Shown: one piece after another, positions 7,781 to 16,144 of the stretch | Layout of the letters: each line of letters begins with the position of its first letter | Position numbering within the stretch: the first letter of the stretch is position 1 | Assembly: GCA_028278625.1 (NCBI GenBank) | Contig: JANQDY010000066.1 | Coordinates: 1-50,759, forward strand | Direction: 5' to 3' | Length of the DNA: 50,759 nt | DNA from: Thermodesulfobacteriota bacterium | GTDB taxonomy: Bacteria; Desulfobacterota; DSM-4660; Desulfatiglandales; Desulfatiglandaceae | Notes under the pieces: generated by a model | Seen by the model: only the letters and a program-made list of their open reading frames with translations | Told to the model about the DNA's origin: nothing | The model's database searches: none | Position numbers and translations under genes: made by a program

Positions 7781-9145
7781 TCAACGTATCGGCAACACCT
7801 TGTCATGTGAAACGCCGTTTTTTTCTTCATAGATCTTTCGGACCAGCTGGGCCTTGTATTCGTATCGGGGAAGGCTTCCTTCGGGAACCGGTTCCACATT
7901 GCTGCGAAAAATGAGTTTTTCTCTGATGGCCGCCTCGATCTTGCGCTTGAGGGTATCGGTATCCGCCACGTGGGGCCGGTGTTCAACCTTCATGTGAATG
8001 GGAGGCTGCCAGCCTTCCGGCGGGGGATCGGAAAGCTGGATCTCCATTGCGCCGGTCGTATCGGGCGAAAAACCGGCAACAACGTCCCGTACGGCGGAAG
8101 GATATACATTCACTCCCTGAACGATGATCATCTCGTCGGTCCGGCCAATGACACGAATGGAAAAGCCGGTACGCCCACATTGACAGGAAGTGCCCACCAC
8201 CCGTACATGGTCACGGGTGCGGAACCGAACAAGGGGTATGCACCGCCGATCGAGTGAGGTCAGAACAAGCTCTCCTTCGGTTCCTTCCCCGATGGTTAGC
8301 GGGTTCCCCGATGCCGGATCTATGATCTCCGGGTGGACGATTCCCTGGGCAATGAAATGCATCCCTGCCTTATTCTCGCATTCGGCGAACATTTCACCGC
8401 ACAAATCCCCATTCCCCATCATCTCCAGAAATCGGCAGCCAAAGGTCTCCTCCACCTCTGCCCTCACGGACGGTATTGCTGCGCCCGGCTCGCCTCCCGC
8501 CATAATGAGGCGAATGCCCAGACTTCTTGGCTCAATCCCCCGCTTTTTTAGAGATGCACTGAAGTGGAGGGGGAATGACGATGTGGACAGCAGGGCGTTT
8601 GCGCCGATGTGTTGAAACGCGCCGATGAGTCTGTCGGTGGCACCAACGCCTATGGGTACCACCGTGCCGATTCTCTGGATGGCATCTGCAAAGGAGGATG
8701 CCACGAGAAACGGCGCAACCACCAGCGGAACGATGCTGTCGGGCCTGAGTCCGCAGGTCCAGAATGCCCTGCAGGCCACCTCCGTCCATGTGTCAACATC
8801 CCTGGCCGTGAGTCCGATGAACGTGGGCCTTCCCGTTGTCCCGCTGGTGGAATAGACCCGTTTGACCTGCTGCAGGTCACAGGCGATGTGTTCTCCCAGG
8901 GGTGGGTTTGATATCTGGCTGTCCCGGAGCTCGGATTTATGGGTAAAGGGAAATCCCCCAAGGTCGTCGAGGGACCTCAGCTTTTCCGGATTTACCCCGG
9001 CCGCCTCAAACTTGCGCCTGTAAAACAATGAATTTTCAAAGACATATGCCAGTTGTCTTTTGAGTGCCGCCTCCTGAACCCTGATAAAGTCGTCCCCTAC
9101 GAGGGTTTCCATGGATTCGTTCCAGTACCGGTTACGCGTCTTCAT
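7781..9145 (-). CDS. PaaK-type aryl-CoA ligase (phenylacetate-CoA ligase family)
   Basis: A 454-residue adenylate-forming ligase of the PaaK family. Motifs: YSTSGTTGRPTFIGLT (A3, residue about 98), MAGGEPG and GNGDLCGEMFAECENKAGMHF in the middle, GEGTEGELVLTSLDRRCIPLVRFRTRD (A7-like), and the C-terminal GRTDEMIIVQGVNVYPSAVRDV hinge. The length is normal for PaaK. It makes a CoA thioester of an aromatic or related acid using ATP in the cytoplasm. It lies downstream of a TRAP transporter on the same strand, so it probably activates what that system imports. AAAGGA precedes the ATG. The exact acid (benzoate, phenylacetate, hydroxybenzoate or other) cannot be read from sequence by eye. Confidence 0.9.
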   Translation of the reverse strand: MKTRNRYWNESMETLVGDDFIRVQEAALKRQLAYVFENSLFYRRKFEAAGVNPEKLRSLDDLGGFPFTHKSELRDSQISNPPLGEHIACDLQQVKRVYSTSGTTGRPTFIGLTARDVDTWTEVACRAFWTCGLRPDSIVPLVVAPFLVASSFADAIQRIGTVVPIGVGATDRLIGAFQHIGANALLSTSSFPLHFSASLKKRGIEPRSLGIRLIMAGGEPGAAIPSVRAEVEETFGCRFLEMMGNGDLCGEMFAECENKAGMHFIAQGIVHPEIIDPASGNPLTIGEGTEGELVLTSLDRRCIPLVRFRTRDHVRVVGTSCQCGRTGFSIRVIGRTDEMIIVQGVNVYPSAVRDVVAGFSPDTTGAMEIQLSDPPPEGWQPPIHMKVEHRPHVADTDTLKRKIEAAIREKLIFRSNVEPVPEGSLPRYEYKAQLVRKIYEEKNGVSHDKVLPIR

Positions 9146-9179
9146 ATATCATCCTTTCCATCCGTATTACAGCATGCCT

Positions 9180-9212
9180 GGACAAAGGCTTGTTCATGGA
9201 TAAGCCTTGTCC
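9180..9212 (-). terminator. Stable hairpin between dctM and the CoA ligase
   Basis: GGACAAAGGCTT (9180-9191) and AAGCCTTGTCC (9202-9212) pair over 11 bases with one bulged A and a 10-base loop. No T-tract follows on either strand, so it is more likely an mRNA stabiliser, attenuator or partial terminator that lowers ligase expression relative to the transporter than a strong intrinsic terminator. Confidence 0.4.
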
Positions 9213-9236
9213 GGAGATACCAGATTCTTCTTGCCG

Positions 9237-10535
9237 TCAGCCCATCATGGCAGGTAGAAAAAGGGCTATTTGGGGAAAACAGACCAAGAGAATCATCAAT
9301 ATGACAAATGAGATCAGGAAATAGAGGATCCCCTTGAAGATTTTGTGGATCGGAACTTCCTTGGCCACACCGCTGATGACAAACACGTTTATGCCGACCG
9401 GAGGGGTAATGGCGCCTATCTCGGTGACGATGACAATCAGGACCCCGAACCAGATGGGGTCGTAACCGAGGCGCATGGCCACCGGAAAGAAGATTGAGAT
9501 GGTCAGCATCATGAAGGCAAGGGAATCCATGAACAGACCGCCAAAGGTGTAGATGAGGATGATGCATGAAAGAATGAGCAAAGGGGGCAACGGTAGCCCG
9601 TTTACCCACGCAGCCAATTCAAAAGGAATGCGGGTGACTGTTAGAAAGCGGCCGAACACGACGGCGCCACCAACGATAATGAATATCATGCAAGAGGTCT
9701 GGATGGTCTGGTCCAGCGACAAGAGGAAGTCCTTCCAGGTCAGCCTTCGGGTGACCGCCGCAAGCACCAGGGCCCCGAAAGCGCCGATGGCGCCCGCTTC
9801 AGTCGGTGTGAACCACCCGAGGAACAACCCCCCCATTACGAGCGCGAAAAGGGCTATGGTCTCCCCCAGGCCGGTAAGGGTCCGGAGAATTTCTTTCATG
9901 GTGGCCGGGGTTCCGGCGGGTCCCAGGTGGGGATTCAGACCACAGAGCACATAGATGGTAACAATGAAAAGCCCGGTCAAAATGATTCCCGGGATGATGC
10001 CCGCAAAAAAGAGCTTTCCGATGGACTGCTGCGTCATGATTCCGTAAATAATGAATATGGAACTGGGAGGGATCAGGATGCCAAGGGTCCCCCCGGCCGC
10101 CACCGCACCGGTGGCAAGAGCGGAATCGTATCGGTACTTTTCCATCTCCGGGAGGGTTACCGTCCCCATGGTAGCGGCTGTGGCCGTTGTGGATCCGCAG
10201 ATGCTGGCAAAACCGGCGCATCCGGCAATGGTTGCCATGGTCAGCCCCCCCGGGAATCTTCCGAGTATTTTATATGTGGCGCGATAAACCCTTTCGCCAA
10301 GGCCTGAATAAAAGCAGAGCTGGCCCATGAGCACAAAAAGGGGGACGACCGTCAATGAATAGGAATTGAAGGTATTGAACATGTCCTTGGCCAACAGACT
10401 GAGTCCCGCGCCCGGCGAGATGATGAAGCCAAACCCGCAGAGCCCCACCAGAGCCATGGCAAACCCGATGGGCATGCGCAGCATGATGAGGACCAGAAGT
10501 ATTCCGATGCCCATGAGGCCCACAAACAGATTCAT
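9237..10535 (-). CDS. dctM: TRAP transporter large permease DctM
   Basis: A 432-residue membrane protein of the DctM family, with about 12 hydrophobic segments. Family signatures are IGILLVLIMLRMPIGFAMALVG at the N-terminus, the FASICGSTTATAATMGTVTLPEM segment, GGTLGILIPPSSIFIIYGIMT, and PTEAGAIGAFGAL in the second half. It is the sodium- or proton-coupled translocation subunit of a tripartite periplasmic transporter. It starts 4 bases after dctQ. Such systems usually carry organic acids, including aromatic acids. Confidence 0.95.
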   Translation of the reverse strand: MNLFVGLMGIGILLVLIMLRMPIGFAMALVGLCGFGFIISPGAGLSLLAKDMFNTFNSYSLTVVPLFVLMGQLCFYSGLGERVYRATYKILGRFPGGLTMATIAGCAGFASICGSTTATAATMGTVTLPEMEKYRYDSALATGAVAAGGTLGILIPPSSIFIIYGIMTQQSIGKLFFAGIIPGIILTGLFIVTIYVLCGLNPHLGPAGTPATMKEILRTLTGLGETIALFALVMGGLFLGWFTPTEAGAIGAFGALVLAAVTRRLTWKDFLLSLDQTIQTSCMIFIIVGGAVVFGRFLTVTRIPFELAAWVNGLPLPPLLILSCIILIYTFGGLFMDSLAFMMLTISIFFPVAMRLGYDPIWFGVLIVIVTEIGAITPPVGINVFVISGVAKEVPIHKIFKGILYFLISFVILMILLVCFPQIALFLPAMMG

Positions 10536-10539
10536 GACA

Positions 10540-11025
10540 TCAGGCCCCCCATATCCTTTTGACGGATTTTGCCGTTTCCAGCACCAGAACCAGACATGTC
10601 AGCGCAGCAGCAATGCTGAGACCGCATACCAGTGGATAGTAAGGGATTTTCAATGTTTGTGACAACTGGCCGGTTTTTGAGAGATCCATGGCATAACCCC
10701 AACTCTGCCAACTGAGCATGGCGAAAAGAAAGCCTCCCAGAGCCGCTGAAAGTGTTTTAATGGCGTTTTGAACCCTGCTCCTGAAAAATGCAATGAATAG
10801 GTCCACAGCAACATGTCCGTGGTTAATGGTGGTCTTTGCGAGGCCCAATGAAATGACCAGGGCGCCCAAAAATCCCACGATTTCGTAAGTTCCCAGAATG
10901 GGTTTGTAAACAAGCCTTAAAGCCACATTCAAAACCACAAGAAACATCATACCCGCCAGGGCCACGGACGATAGCCGGTTCAACCAATGACTGAGATGCC
11001 AGAGAGTTCTCTCTATGGTACCCAT
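10540..11025 (-). CDS. dctQ: TRAP transporter small permease DctQ
   Basis: A 161-residue protein with four hydrophobic helices. The N-terminus RTLWHLSHWLNRLSSVALAGMMFLVVLNVALR and the internal GALVISLGLAKTTINHGHVAVDLF motif are typical of DctQ. It forms the membrane complex with DctM and is often needed for substrate-binding-protein docking. A GAGG ribosome-binding site stands 8 bases before the ATG. Gene order dctP-dctQ-dctM is canonical. Confidence 0.92.
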   Translation of the reverse strand: MGTIERTLWHLSHWLNRLSSVALAGMMFLVVLNVALRLVYKPILGTYEIVGFLGALVISLGLAKTTINHGHVAVDLFIAFFRSRVQNAIKTLSAALGGFLFAMLSWQSWGYAMDLSKTGQLSQTLKIPYYPLVCGLSIAAALTCLVLVLETAKSVKRIWGA

Positions 11026-11072
11026 GTTACAGACCTCGGGATTTGAGCCGTGTCAGCTTCGGGAGGGTCGTT

Positions 11073-12089
11073 TTATTTGTTGTATTCTTTTCCAAGGCGC
11101 CTGATTTCTTCCACCCACGCCCGGGCGGGCAAGCCTTCTCCCTCTTTCTTCTTTACCCATTGGCCCACAAGGGGATCCACACGCTCGTGCCACTTTTTCA
11201 GTTCTTCCTCCGACAGGTGGATGACTTCCAGCTTTTCCGTCATCACGGCCCAGCCCAAACTGGAATAGGCGGCATCATCCCAAGCTTTTCCGGCAACTTC
11301 CACCCATTCCTGACTGACATTGTTGAAGATCTTTTGGATGTCCTTTGGGAGCGCTTCCCATTTGCGCTTGTTCATCACCACGAAGAAGGGGCTGACGTAA
11401 AGAGAATCGAGCGAGATGTAATCCACGACTTCGGCCTGGCGGAAACCCCTAAGGCAGTCCAGGGAGACGGAATTGCCCTTGACAATCCCCTTTTGCAGCA
11501 TCTCATACACTTCTCCCTGGGGGGCCGCCACCGGCACCGCTCCCAGTGCCTTCCAGATGACCGGCACCGAGGTTCTGATCTCCACGCCCTGGAGATCCTG
11601 GAGGTTCCGTATGGGAATGGTGGACCATAACTGTTTGGGCGCGCACACATGGAGGTATAGTACCTTTGTGTCCGAAAGTTCCTTGGGTTTGAACTTGAGG
11701 TAGACTTGGTTGAGAACCCTGGTGCCCACCAGTGACGACTCAAATCCCAAGGGCAGATCGAAAGCCTCCATGAGAGGGAACTGTCCCGGAGTGTAGCCGA
11801 AAACACCGGTTGCAATGTCGGCAATGCCTGTTTTCACCGCATCATAGCACTCTCTTGCGCCCACCAGGGTACCCCCAGGATACATGTTGATCTTGACGCG
11901 CCCCTCTGAACGTCTCTCCACCTCGTCGGCCCAGGGCTTGCAGATCTTGTTAAACCAGAGATGGCTGGTGGGTAGAAATGAAGCATAGTTCAGTTCAATA
12001 ACCGATTTGCTCTTGGCAAAAGAGGATGAGGCCAACCCCCATACCGAGACCATCACCACAAACAGAAAGACAGGCAACAACTTCTTCAT
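11073..12089 (-). CDS. dctP: TRAP transporter periplasmic substrate-binding protein DctP
   Basis: A 338-residue solute receptor. MKKLLPVFLFVVMVSVWGLA followed by SSSFAKS is a signal peptide. The mature protein has DctP features: ELNYASFLPTSHLWFN, ADEVERRSEGRVKINMYPGG, and the substrate-contact strand LQGVEIRTSVPVIWKALGA with its conserved Arg. I chose the ATG at 12089 because GGAGG lies just upstream; the open frame extends to 12206, but this upstream part is basic, unlike a signal peptide and includes the Shine-Dalgarno. The Arg suggests a carboxylate ligand. Confidence 0.92.
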   Translation of the reverse strand: MKKLLPVFLFVVMVSVWGLASSSFAKSKSVIELNYASFLPTSHLWFNKICKPWADEVERRSEGRVKINMYPGGTLVGARECYDAVKTGIADIATGVFGYTPGQFPLMEAFDLPLGFESSLVGTRVLNQVYLKFKPKELSDTKVLYLHVCAPKQLWSTIPIRNLQDLQGVEIRTSVPVIWKALGAVPVAAPQGEVYEMLQKGIVKGNSVSLDCLRGFRQAEVVDYISLDSLYVSPFFVVMNKRKWEALPKDIQKIFNNVSQEWVEVAGKAWDDAAYSSLGWAVMTEKLEVIHLSEEELKKWHERVDPLVGQWVKKKEGEGLPARAWVEEIRRLGKEYNK

Positions 12090-12233
12090 CGCATCAACCT
12101 CCATTAAAAGTGTTCTCTTTTCACCACCCCCCGCGTTCGAGCGCAAATGGCGCCGGTGCAAGAATGCCCTTTCGCGGGAGAACAACAACGGCCCGGGCCC
12201 TAACAAGGAAACCGCCGGACCGGGGAAAGCCGT

Positions 12234-12758
12234 TTATTTGCGTATTGTGATCCGAATCGCCTCAAAGGGCGTCAGGATCCTGTAGGAATGAAACTCGCCG
12301 GCATCGTAGCAAATCACATCACCCTTTTTGAGACTGTACGTTGTGCCGTCGTGCTCCACCTCGCATGTTCCTTTGAGGACATAGACCCACTCGTAACCTT
12401 CATCCTTGTGCGGGTCCATGTGGGCGCCCGGCATGCCCTCGAAATGATTCACCACGATATCACGGGATATCATTCCGTACGGGGATATGATGGTTGTCTT
12501 TGACTGACGGGTGATGATCTTCTTCTGATCCTCTTCCTCAAGTTTTCGGAAGCCCGCAATTTCATCGTGAATGAAGTCGCTGATCGGTTTTCTGCATACA
12601 TGGGAAATTTCGGACAAAAGCGCCACCGATGGGGATTTGGCGCCGGACTCGATCCGCTGGAGTGTCGCCTTGCTTGTACCCACGAGCTTGGCAAATTTCT
12701 CCAGGGTCAATCCCATTGATTTACGTTCGGCTCGGATCATCTTTCCGATGTCTCTCAT
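12234..12758 (-). CDS. XRE-family regulator with C-terminal cupin
   Basis: A 174-residue regulator. Residues 1-60 are an XRE helix-turn-helix (MRDIGKMIRAERKSMGLTLE, LVGTSKATLQRIESGAKSPS). Residues about 90-174 are a cupin_2 barrel with GAHMDPHKDEGYEWVYVLKG and GDVICYDAGEFHSY, giving the His/Glu/His set that can hold a metal or a small ligand. The MRDIG start has GGGAGG 11 bases upstream. A longer frame starts at ATG 12818 but lacks a ribosome-binding site and adds 20 residues outside the domain. It heads the TRAP-ligase cluster, so it probably controls it. Phased TCATATATGA-like sites lie just upstream. Confidence 0.85.
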   Translation of the reverse strand: MRDIGKMIRAERKSMGLTLEKFAKLVGTSKATLQRIESGAKSPSVALLSEISHVCRKPISDFIHDEIAGFRKLEEEDQKKIITRQSKTTIISPYGMISRDIVVNHFEGMPGAHMDPHKDEGYEWVYVLKGTCEVEHDGTTYSLKKGDVICYDAGEFHSYRILTPFEAIRITIRK

Positions 12759-12814
12759 GTGATTAGAAACCTCCCATCTGCTTGAACGCGCCCATGTGGA
12801 ATTCAATGTTTGAC

Positions 12815-12887
12815 TCATATGTGAATTTTAATTCTCATATATGATATTATGACCTCTCATGTCAACAACATTTTTTATATATGAGAA
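12815..12887. promoter_or_regulatory. Phased operator-like sites upstream of the XRE-cupin gene
   Basis: Three related sites occur: TCATATGTGA (12815-12824), the perfect palindrome TCATATATGA (12835-12844) and TTATATATGA (12876-12885). The spacings of 20 and 41 bases are close to two and four helical turns. TTCTCATATAT (12832) and ATATATGAGAA (12877) also form an exact 11-base inverted repeat. This is consistent with cooperative binding of a dimeric regulator over its own promoter. Confidence 0.5.
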
Positions 12888-12936
12888 ATTTTTTTCAAAA
12901 ATATTTACCCTTCACCTTTTACCCTCTGAATTCCGG

Positions 12937-12961
12937 GGGGCAGCAGACGCAACACTGCCCC
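12937..12961 (-). terminator. GC-rich hairpin downstream of bamI
   Basis: GGGGCAG and CTGCCCC form a perfect 7-base stem around an 11-base loop, between the bamI stop at 13094 and the next operon. There is no T-tract, so a role in ending or processing the bam transcript is only possible. The remaining 130 bases up to bamI show no gene. Confidence 0.3.
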
Positions 12962-13093
12962 ACGCATAACGTCCTGGTCCCGGCATTTGAGACCCCGGGG
13001 CGACCATCAACCCATCAGGAGCAGGGTCATATACAGTGAAGGTTTCTTATTTCTGTCAAAGGGAAAAGAAAGAAAACCGGAATGGGGTTCTAC

Positions 13094-13699
13094 TTAAGCG
13101 GATTCGGAAATGGCTGAAGGAAATGCGATCGCTTCGGTCATGTGATAAGCTGCCTGTAGATAGGATGTGGGGCAGAGGGGAAAACAACCCTTGCAGTCCT
13201 TGCATTCCTTTGCCGCGATTTCAGGAATGAATTTTATCTCCCGGGTGGATCCCCGGTCGAAAAAGCCAATGGCGTTTTTCTGTTTAACCTCAATGCAATA
13301 TCTGACGCAAAGGCCGCAGAGGATACAAAAGGAAGACTGTTTTTCAAACCGATCTTTGTCCGCGCCATACTCCTTTGCCAAGTTCAGCAACACCCGGGAA
13401 TCCGGCGCATGGGCCAGAAACTGCTCAATTATTATTTTGCGGATGCCGTCAATCTGCGCATTTCGGGTATTGACCACCATGTCTTGATCCACCGGGCGGA
13501 CGCAAGCCGCACCCATACCTTTCCGGCCGCCTGCCTCAACTTCCACCACACAAATCCGGCAGGCCCCATATGGTTCCAATGCCGCGTGATGACAAAGGGT
13601 CGGGATGTGTATTCCCGCGCTACGGGCTGCCTCCAAAATGGTCATCCCTTCTTTCGCTTCAACATCCTGCCCATTGATCTGCAAATGGATTTTATGCAT
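13094..13699 (-). CDS. bamI: BamI-like NuoG/HoxU-type iron-sulfur subunit
   Basis: A 201-residue protein. The N-terminus is a 2Fe-2S ferredoxin domain (GMTILEAARSAGIHIPTLCHH, YGACRICVVEV, GAACVRPV). A NuoG-type segment with the 4Fe-4S motif CILCGLCVRYC and a second cluster motif CKDCKGCFPLCP follow. It corresponds to the N-terminal electron-entry part of complex I NuoG and to BamI of the class II benzoyl-CoA reductase complex. It likely passes electrons between the NuoF-like subunit and the Hdr-like module. I chose ATG 13699, just after the bamH stop, with AGGAAAG upstream; a longer frame to 13762 would overlap bamH. It is the last gene of the operon. Confidence 0.88.
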   Translation of the reverse strand: MHKIHLQINGQDVEAKEGMTILEAARSAGIHIPTLCHHAALEPYGACRICVVEVEAGGRKGMGAACVRPVDQDMVVNTRNAQIDGIRKIIIEQFLAHAPDSRVLLNLAKEYGADKDRFEKQSSFCILCGLCVRYCIEVKQKNAIGFFDRGSTREIKFIPEIAAKECKDCKGCFPLCPTSYLQAAYHMTEAIAFPSAISESA

Positions 13700-13700
13700 T

Positions 13701-15626
13701 TTATTTGCTCTTTCCTGCAATGGTCCTTTTTTCTTCGGAGATAGGAGGCGGAACAGGTTCACCTGAGAGCCGTGTTACCGCACCAAATTTGGGGGGACAG
13801 ACTTCATGGCAGGTTCCGCAGTTGGTGCATTTTTCCTGGTCAATCTCATGAATCTGTTTCTTGGCGCCGACAATTGCGCCAGCCGGACACTTTCGCTGAC
13901 AGATCCCGCAGGCCTTGCAGTTTTCCGGATCAATATGGTAGGAAACCAGATCCTTGCAGACAAACGCCTGGCATCTTTTGTCCCTGATATGTGCTTCATA
14001 CTCATCCCTGAAATAGCGTATGGTGCTCAACACCGGATTGGGTGCGCTCCCTCCCAGGGCGCAAAGGGATGCATTCTTGGTTGATATGGCAAGTTCTTCC
14101 AGCAACTCGATATCGCCCGTTCTTCCTTTCCCTTCGCTGATTCTCTTTAGGATTGAAAGCATGTGTGTGATGCCCAGACGGCAGGGAGAGCATTTACCGC
14201 AGGATTCACCGGATAAAAACTGGAGAAAATACTTGGCCACATCGACCATGCAGGTGTCTTCATCCATGACGATCATCCCGCCGGATCCCATGATCGCACC
14301 AACCTTGGCCAGTTCGTCAAAGTCGACTTTGATGTCCAGGTATTCTTCGGGAATACAGCCTCCTGACGGCCCACCCGTCTGAACGGCTTTGAATCGCTTT
14401 CCTCCGGGAACGCCGCCGCCGATCTTAAAGATGATATCCCTCAGGGAGATGCCCATGGGAACTTCTACAAGGCCGGTATTGTTGACCTTGCCGACCAACG
14501 AGAAAATTTTGGTGCCCTTGCTGTTCTCCGTACCGATGGACGACAAGTACTCAGGTCCTTTATTGATAATCAGGGGGATATTGGACCAGGTCTCCACATT
14601 ATTGATATTTGTCGGTTTGCCAAAGAGCCCTTTTGCGGCCGGAAATGGCGGTCTCGGCTTTGGCTCCCCTGCTTTCCCCTCCAAAGAGGCAAGAAGGGCC
14701 GTCTCCTCGCCGCAAACAAAAGCACCGGCACCCCGATGAACGGTGACGCTGAAATCGAATCCCGAACCAAGGATGTCTTTTCCGATCAATCCATGTTCCA
14801 CGGCCTGTTTGATGGCCAGGGTCACATTCTCCACGGCCAGGGGATATTCCTGACGCACATAGAGATACCCTTCGCTGGCGCCGATGGCATACCCGCCGAT
14901 GGTAAGCCCTTCAAGAACACCAAAAGGGTTCCCTTCAAGGAGTGCCCTGTCCATAAACGCGCCGGGATCCCCCTCATCGGCATTGACAACGACATACTTT
15001 TTCTTCTCTTTGCTACCGGCGGCAAATCCCCATTTGATACCGGCGGGAAACCCCGCACCGCCGCGACCCCTCAACTTTGAATCCTTCACCAATTGAACCA
15101 CTTGTTCGGAAGTCTCTTCGGTGAGGGCCTTCACAAGGGCTGAATACCCACCCACCGCGAGATAATCATCAATGCTTTTGGGATCAAGCTTGATGTTGTT
15201 ACCGATCAGATACCGCGTCTGGTTTTTATAAAAAGGGATCTCGGACTCGCGGGCGATTCTCTCACCGCTGATGGGATCCGCGTAAACCAACCTGTCAATG
15301 ACCTTTTTCTGAAGAATGGTCTCGGAGATAATCTCTTCAGCATCGTCAGGCTTTACCTGAAGATAGCAGATCTCTTCGGGATAGATCACAACGATGGGAC
15401 CCCTTTCACAAAAGCCGGGACAGCCTGTTTCCCGCATGTCCGCCACTTTGGTATCAAGCCCCTGTTTCTTTATCTCCTCCTTGAGAGCGGCAACCACTTT
15501 GCCCGCGCCGAGCGCAAGGCATCCTGTTCCGGTACATATGGCAATGCAAGGGTTATGGGGGTCCCTCCTTAGTATGATATCCTTCCTGAAGGCTTCTAAT
15601 TCAGCGGGTGAATGCAACCTTGGCAT
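13701..15626 (-). CDS. bamH: BamH-like NuoF-type NADH:acceptor subunit
   Basis: A 641-residue flavoprotein. From the N-terminus: a thioredoxin-like 2Fe-2S domain (CTGTGCLALGAGKV, CPGFCERGP), the NuoF core with RGRGGAGFPAGIKWGFA (FMN/NADH binding) and CGEETALLASLEG, an SLBB-like segment, the ESCGKCSPCRLG 4Fe-4S motif, and two C-terminal ferredoxin motifs (CKACGICQRKCP, CTNCGTCHEVCP). This layout is that of HymB/HndC-type subunits of bifurcating enzymes and of BamH. It would exchange electrons with NAD(H). It sits between bamG and bamI with gaps of about 9 and 1 bases. Confidence 0.92.
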   Translation of the reverse strand: MPRLHSPAELEAFRKDIILRRDPHNPCIAICTGTGCLALGAGKVVAALKEEIKKQGLDTKVADMRETGCPGFCERGPIVVIYPEEICYLQVKPDDAEEIISETILQKKVIDRLVYADPISGERIARESEIPFYKNQTRYLIGNNIKLDPKSIDDYLAVGGYSALVKALTEETSEQVVQLVKDSKLRGRGGAGFPAGIKWGFAAGSKEKKKYVVVNADEGDPGAFMDRALLEGNPFGVLEGLTIGGYAIGASEGYLYVRQEYPLAVENVTLAIKQAVEHGLIGKDILGSGFDFSVTVHRGAGAFVCGEETALLASLEGKAGEPKPRPPFPAAKGLFGKPTNINNVETWSNIPLIINKGPEYLSSIGTENSKGTKIFSLVGKVNNTGLVEVPMGISLRDIIFKIGGGVPGGKRFKAVQTGGPSGGCIPEEYLDIKVDFDELAKVGAIMGSGGMIVMDEDTCMVDVAKYFLQFLSGESCGKCSPCRLGITHMLSILKRISEGKGRTGDIELLEELAISTKNASLCALGGSAPNPVLSTIRYFRDEYEAHIRDKRCQAFVCKDLVSYHIDPENCKACGICQRKCPAGAIVGAKKQIHEIDQEKCTNCGTCHEVCPPKFGAVTRLSGEPVPPPISEEKRTIAGKSK

Positions 15627-15635
15627 AATCTTTCC

Positions 15636-16088
15636 CTACTCGTAGTTTTTCAAGACTTCTTCCGTCTTTGCCGATCCCATATTGCCGTGGTACTCGCCAT
15701 CAATTACCACCACCGGCCCCAAGGCACAGCAGCCCACACAGCTTACCGTCTCCAGGCTGAATTTCAGATCCTGGTCTGTCTCGCCGGGGCTGATGCCGGT
15801 ATGCTCTTCCACTGCGTCCAAAATCCGTGCTGCCCCTCGAACGTGGCAGGCAGTTCCGGTACAAACGTGAACCTCATGGCGTCCCTTTGGGACAATACTG
15901 AATGCTTTGTAAAAGGTAATGATGTGTTGTATCCGGTTCATGGGTACGTCCAGTTTCCGGCTGACCAGATCAAGCGCCTCCTTGGGAAGCCATCGAAACT
16001 GCCTCTGAATATCAATCAGTACCTGAATCAGTGAACTGGGATCTTTGGGATATTTGTCTATGATTTTTTCGATGCTGCCATTATCCAT
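15636..16088 (-). CDS. bamG: BamG-like NuoE-type 2Fe-2S subunit
   Basis: A 150-residue protein of the NuoE/HndA family. An N-terminal helical part (SLIQVLIDIQRQFRWLPKEALDLVSRKLDVP) leads to a thioredoxin-fold domain with cluster ligands in CTGTACHVRGA and CVGCCALGP. It partners the NuoF-like subunit encoded next. AGGA lies 8 bases before the ATG. In Bam complexes the G, H and I subunits together form a complex-I-like NADH module. Confidence 0.9.
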   Translation of the reverse strand: MDNGSIEKIIDKYPKDPSSLIQVLIDIQRQFRWLPKEALDLVSRKLDVPMNRIQHIITFYKAFSIVPKGRHEVHVCTGTACHVRGAARILDAVEEHTGISPGETDQDLKFSLETVSCVGCCALGPVVVIDGEYHGNMGSAKTEEVLKNYE

Positions 16089-16144
16089 CGCCGCTATCCT
16101 GAGTCTCCTATGCTGTTTTCAATCTTGCCGGAAGCGGAATCCGC

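Noticed and set aside
13036..13230. A plus-strand frame of 64 codons overlapping the bamI 3' end
   Set aside because: It is mostly antisense to bamI, and the non-overlapping part has no coding character.
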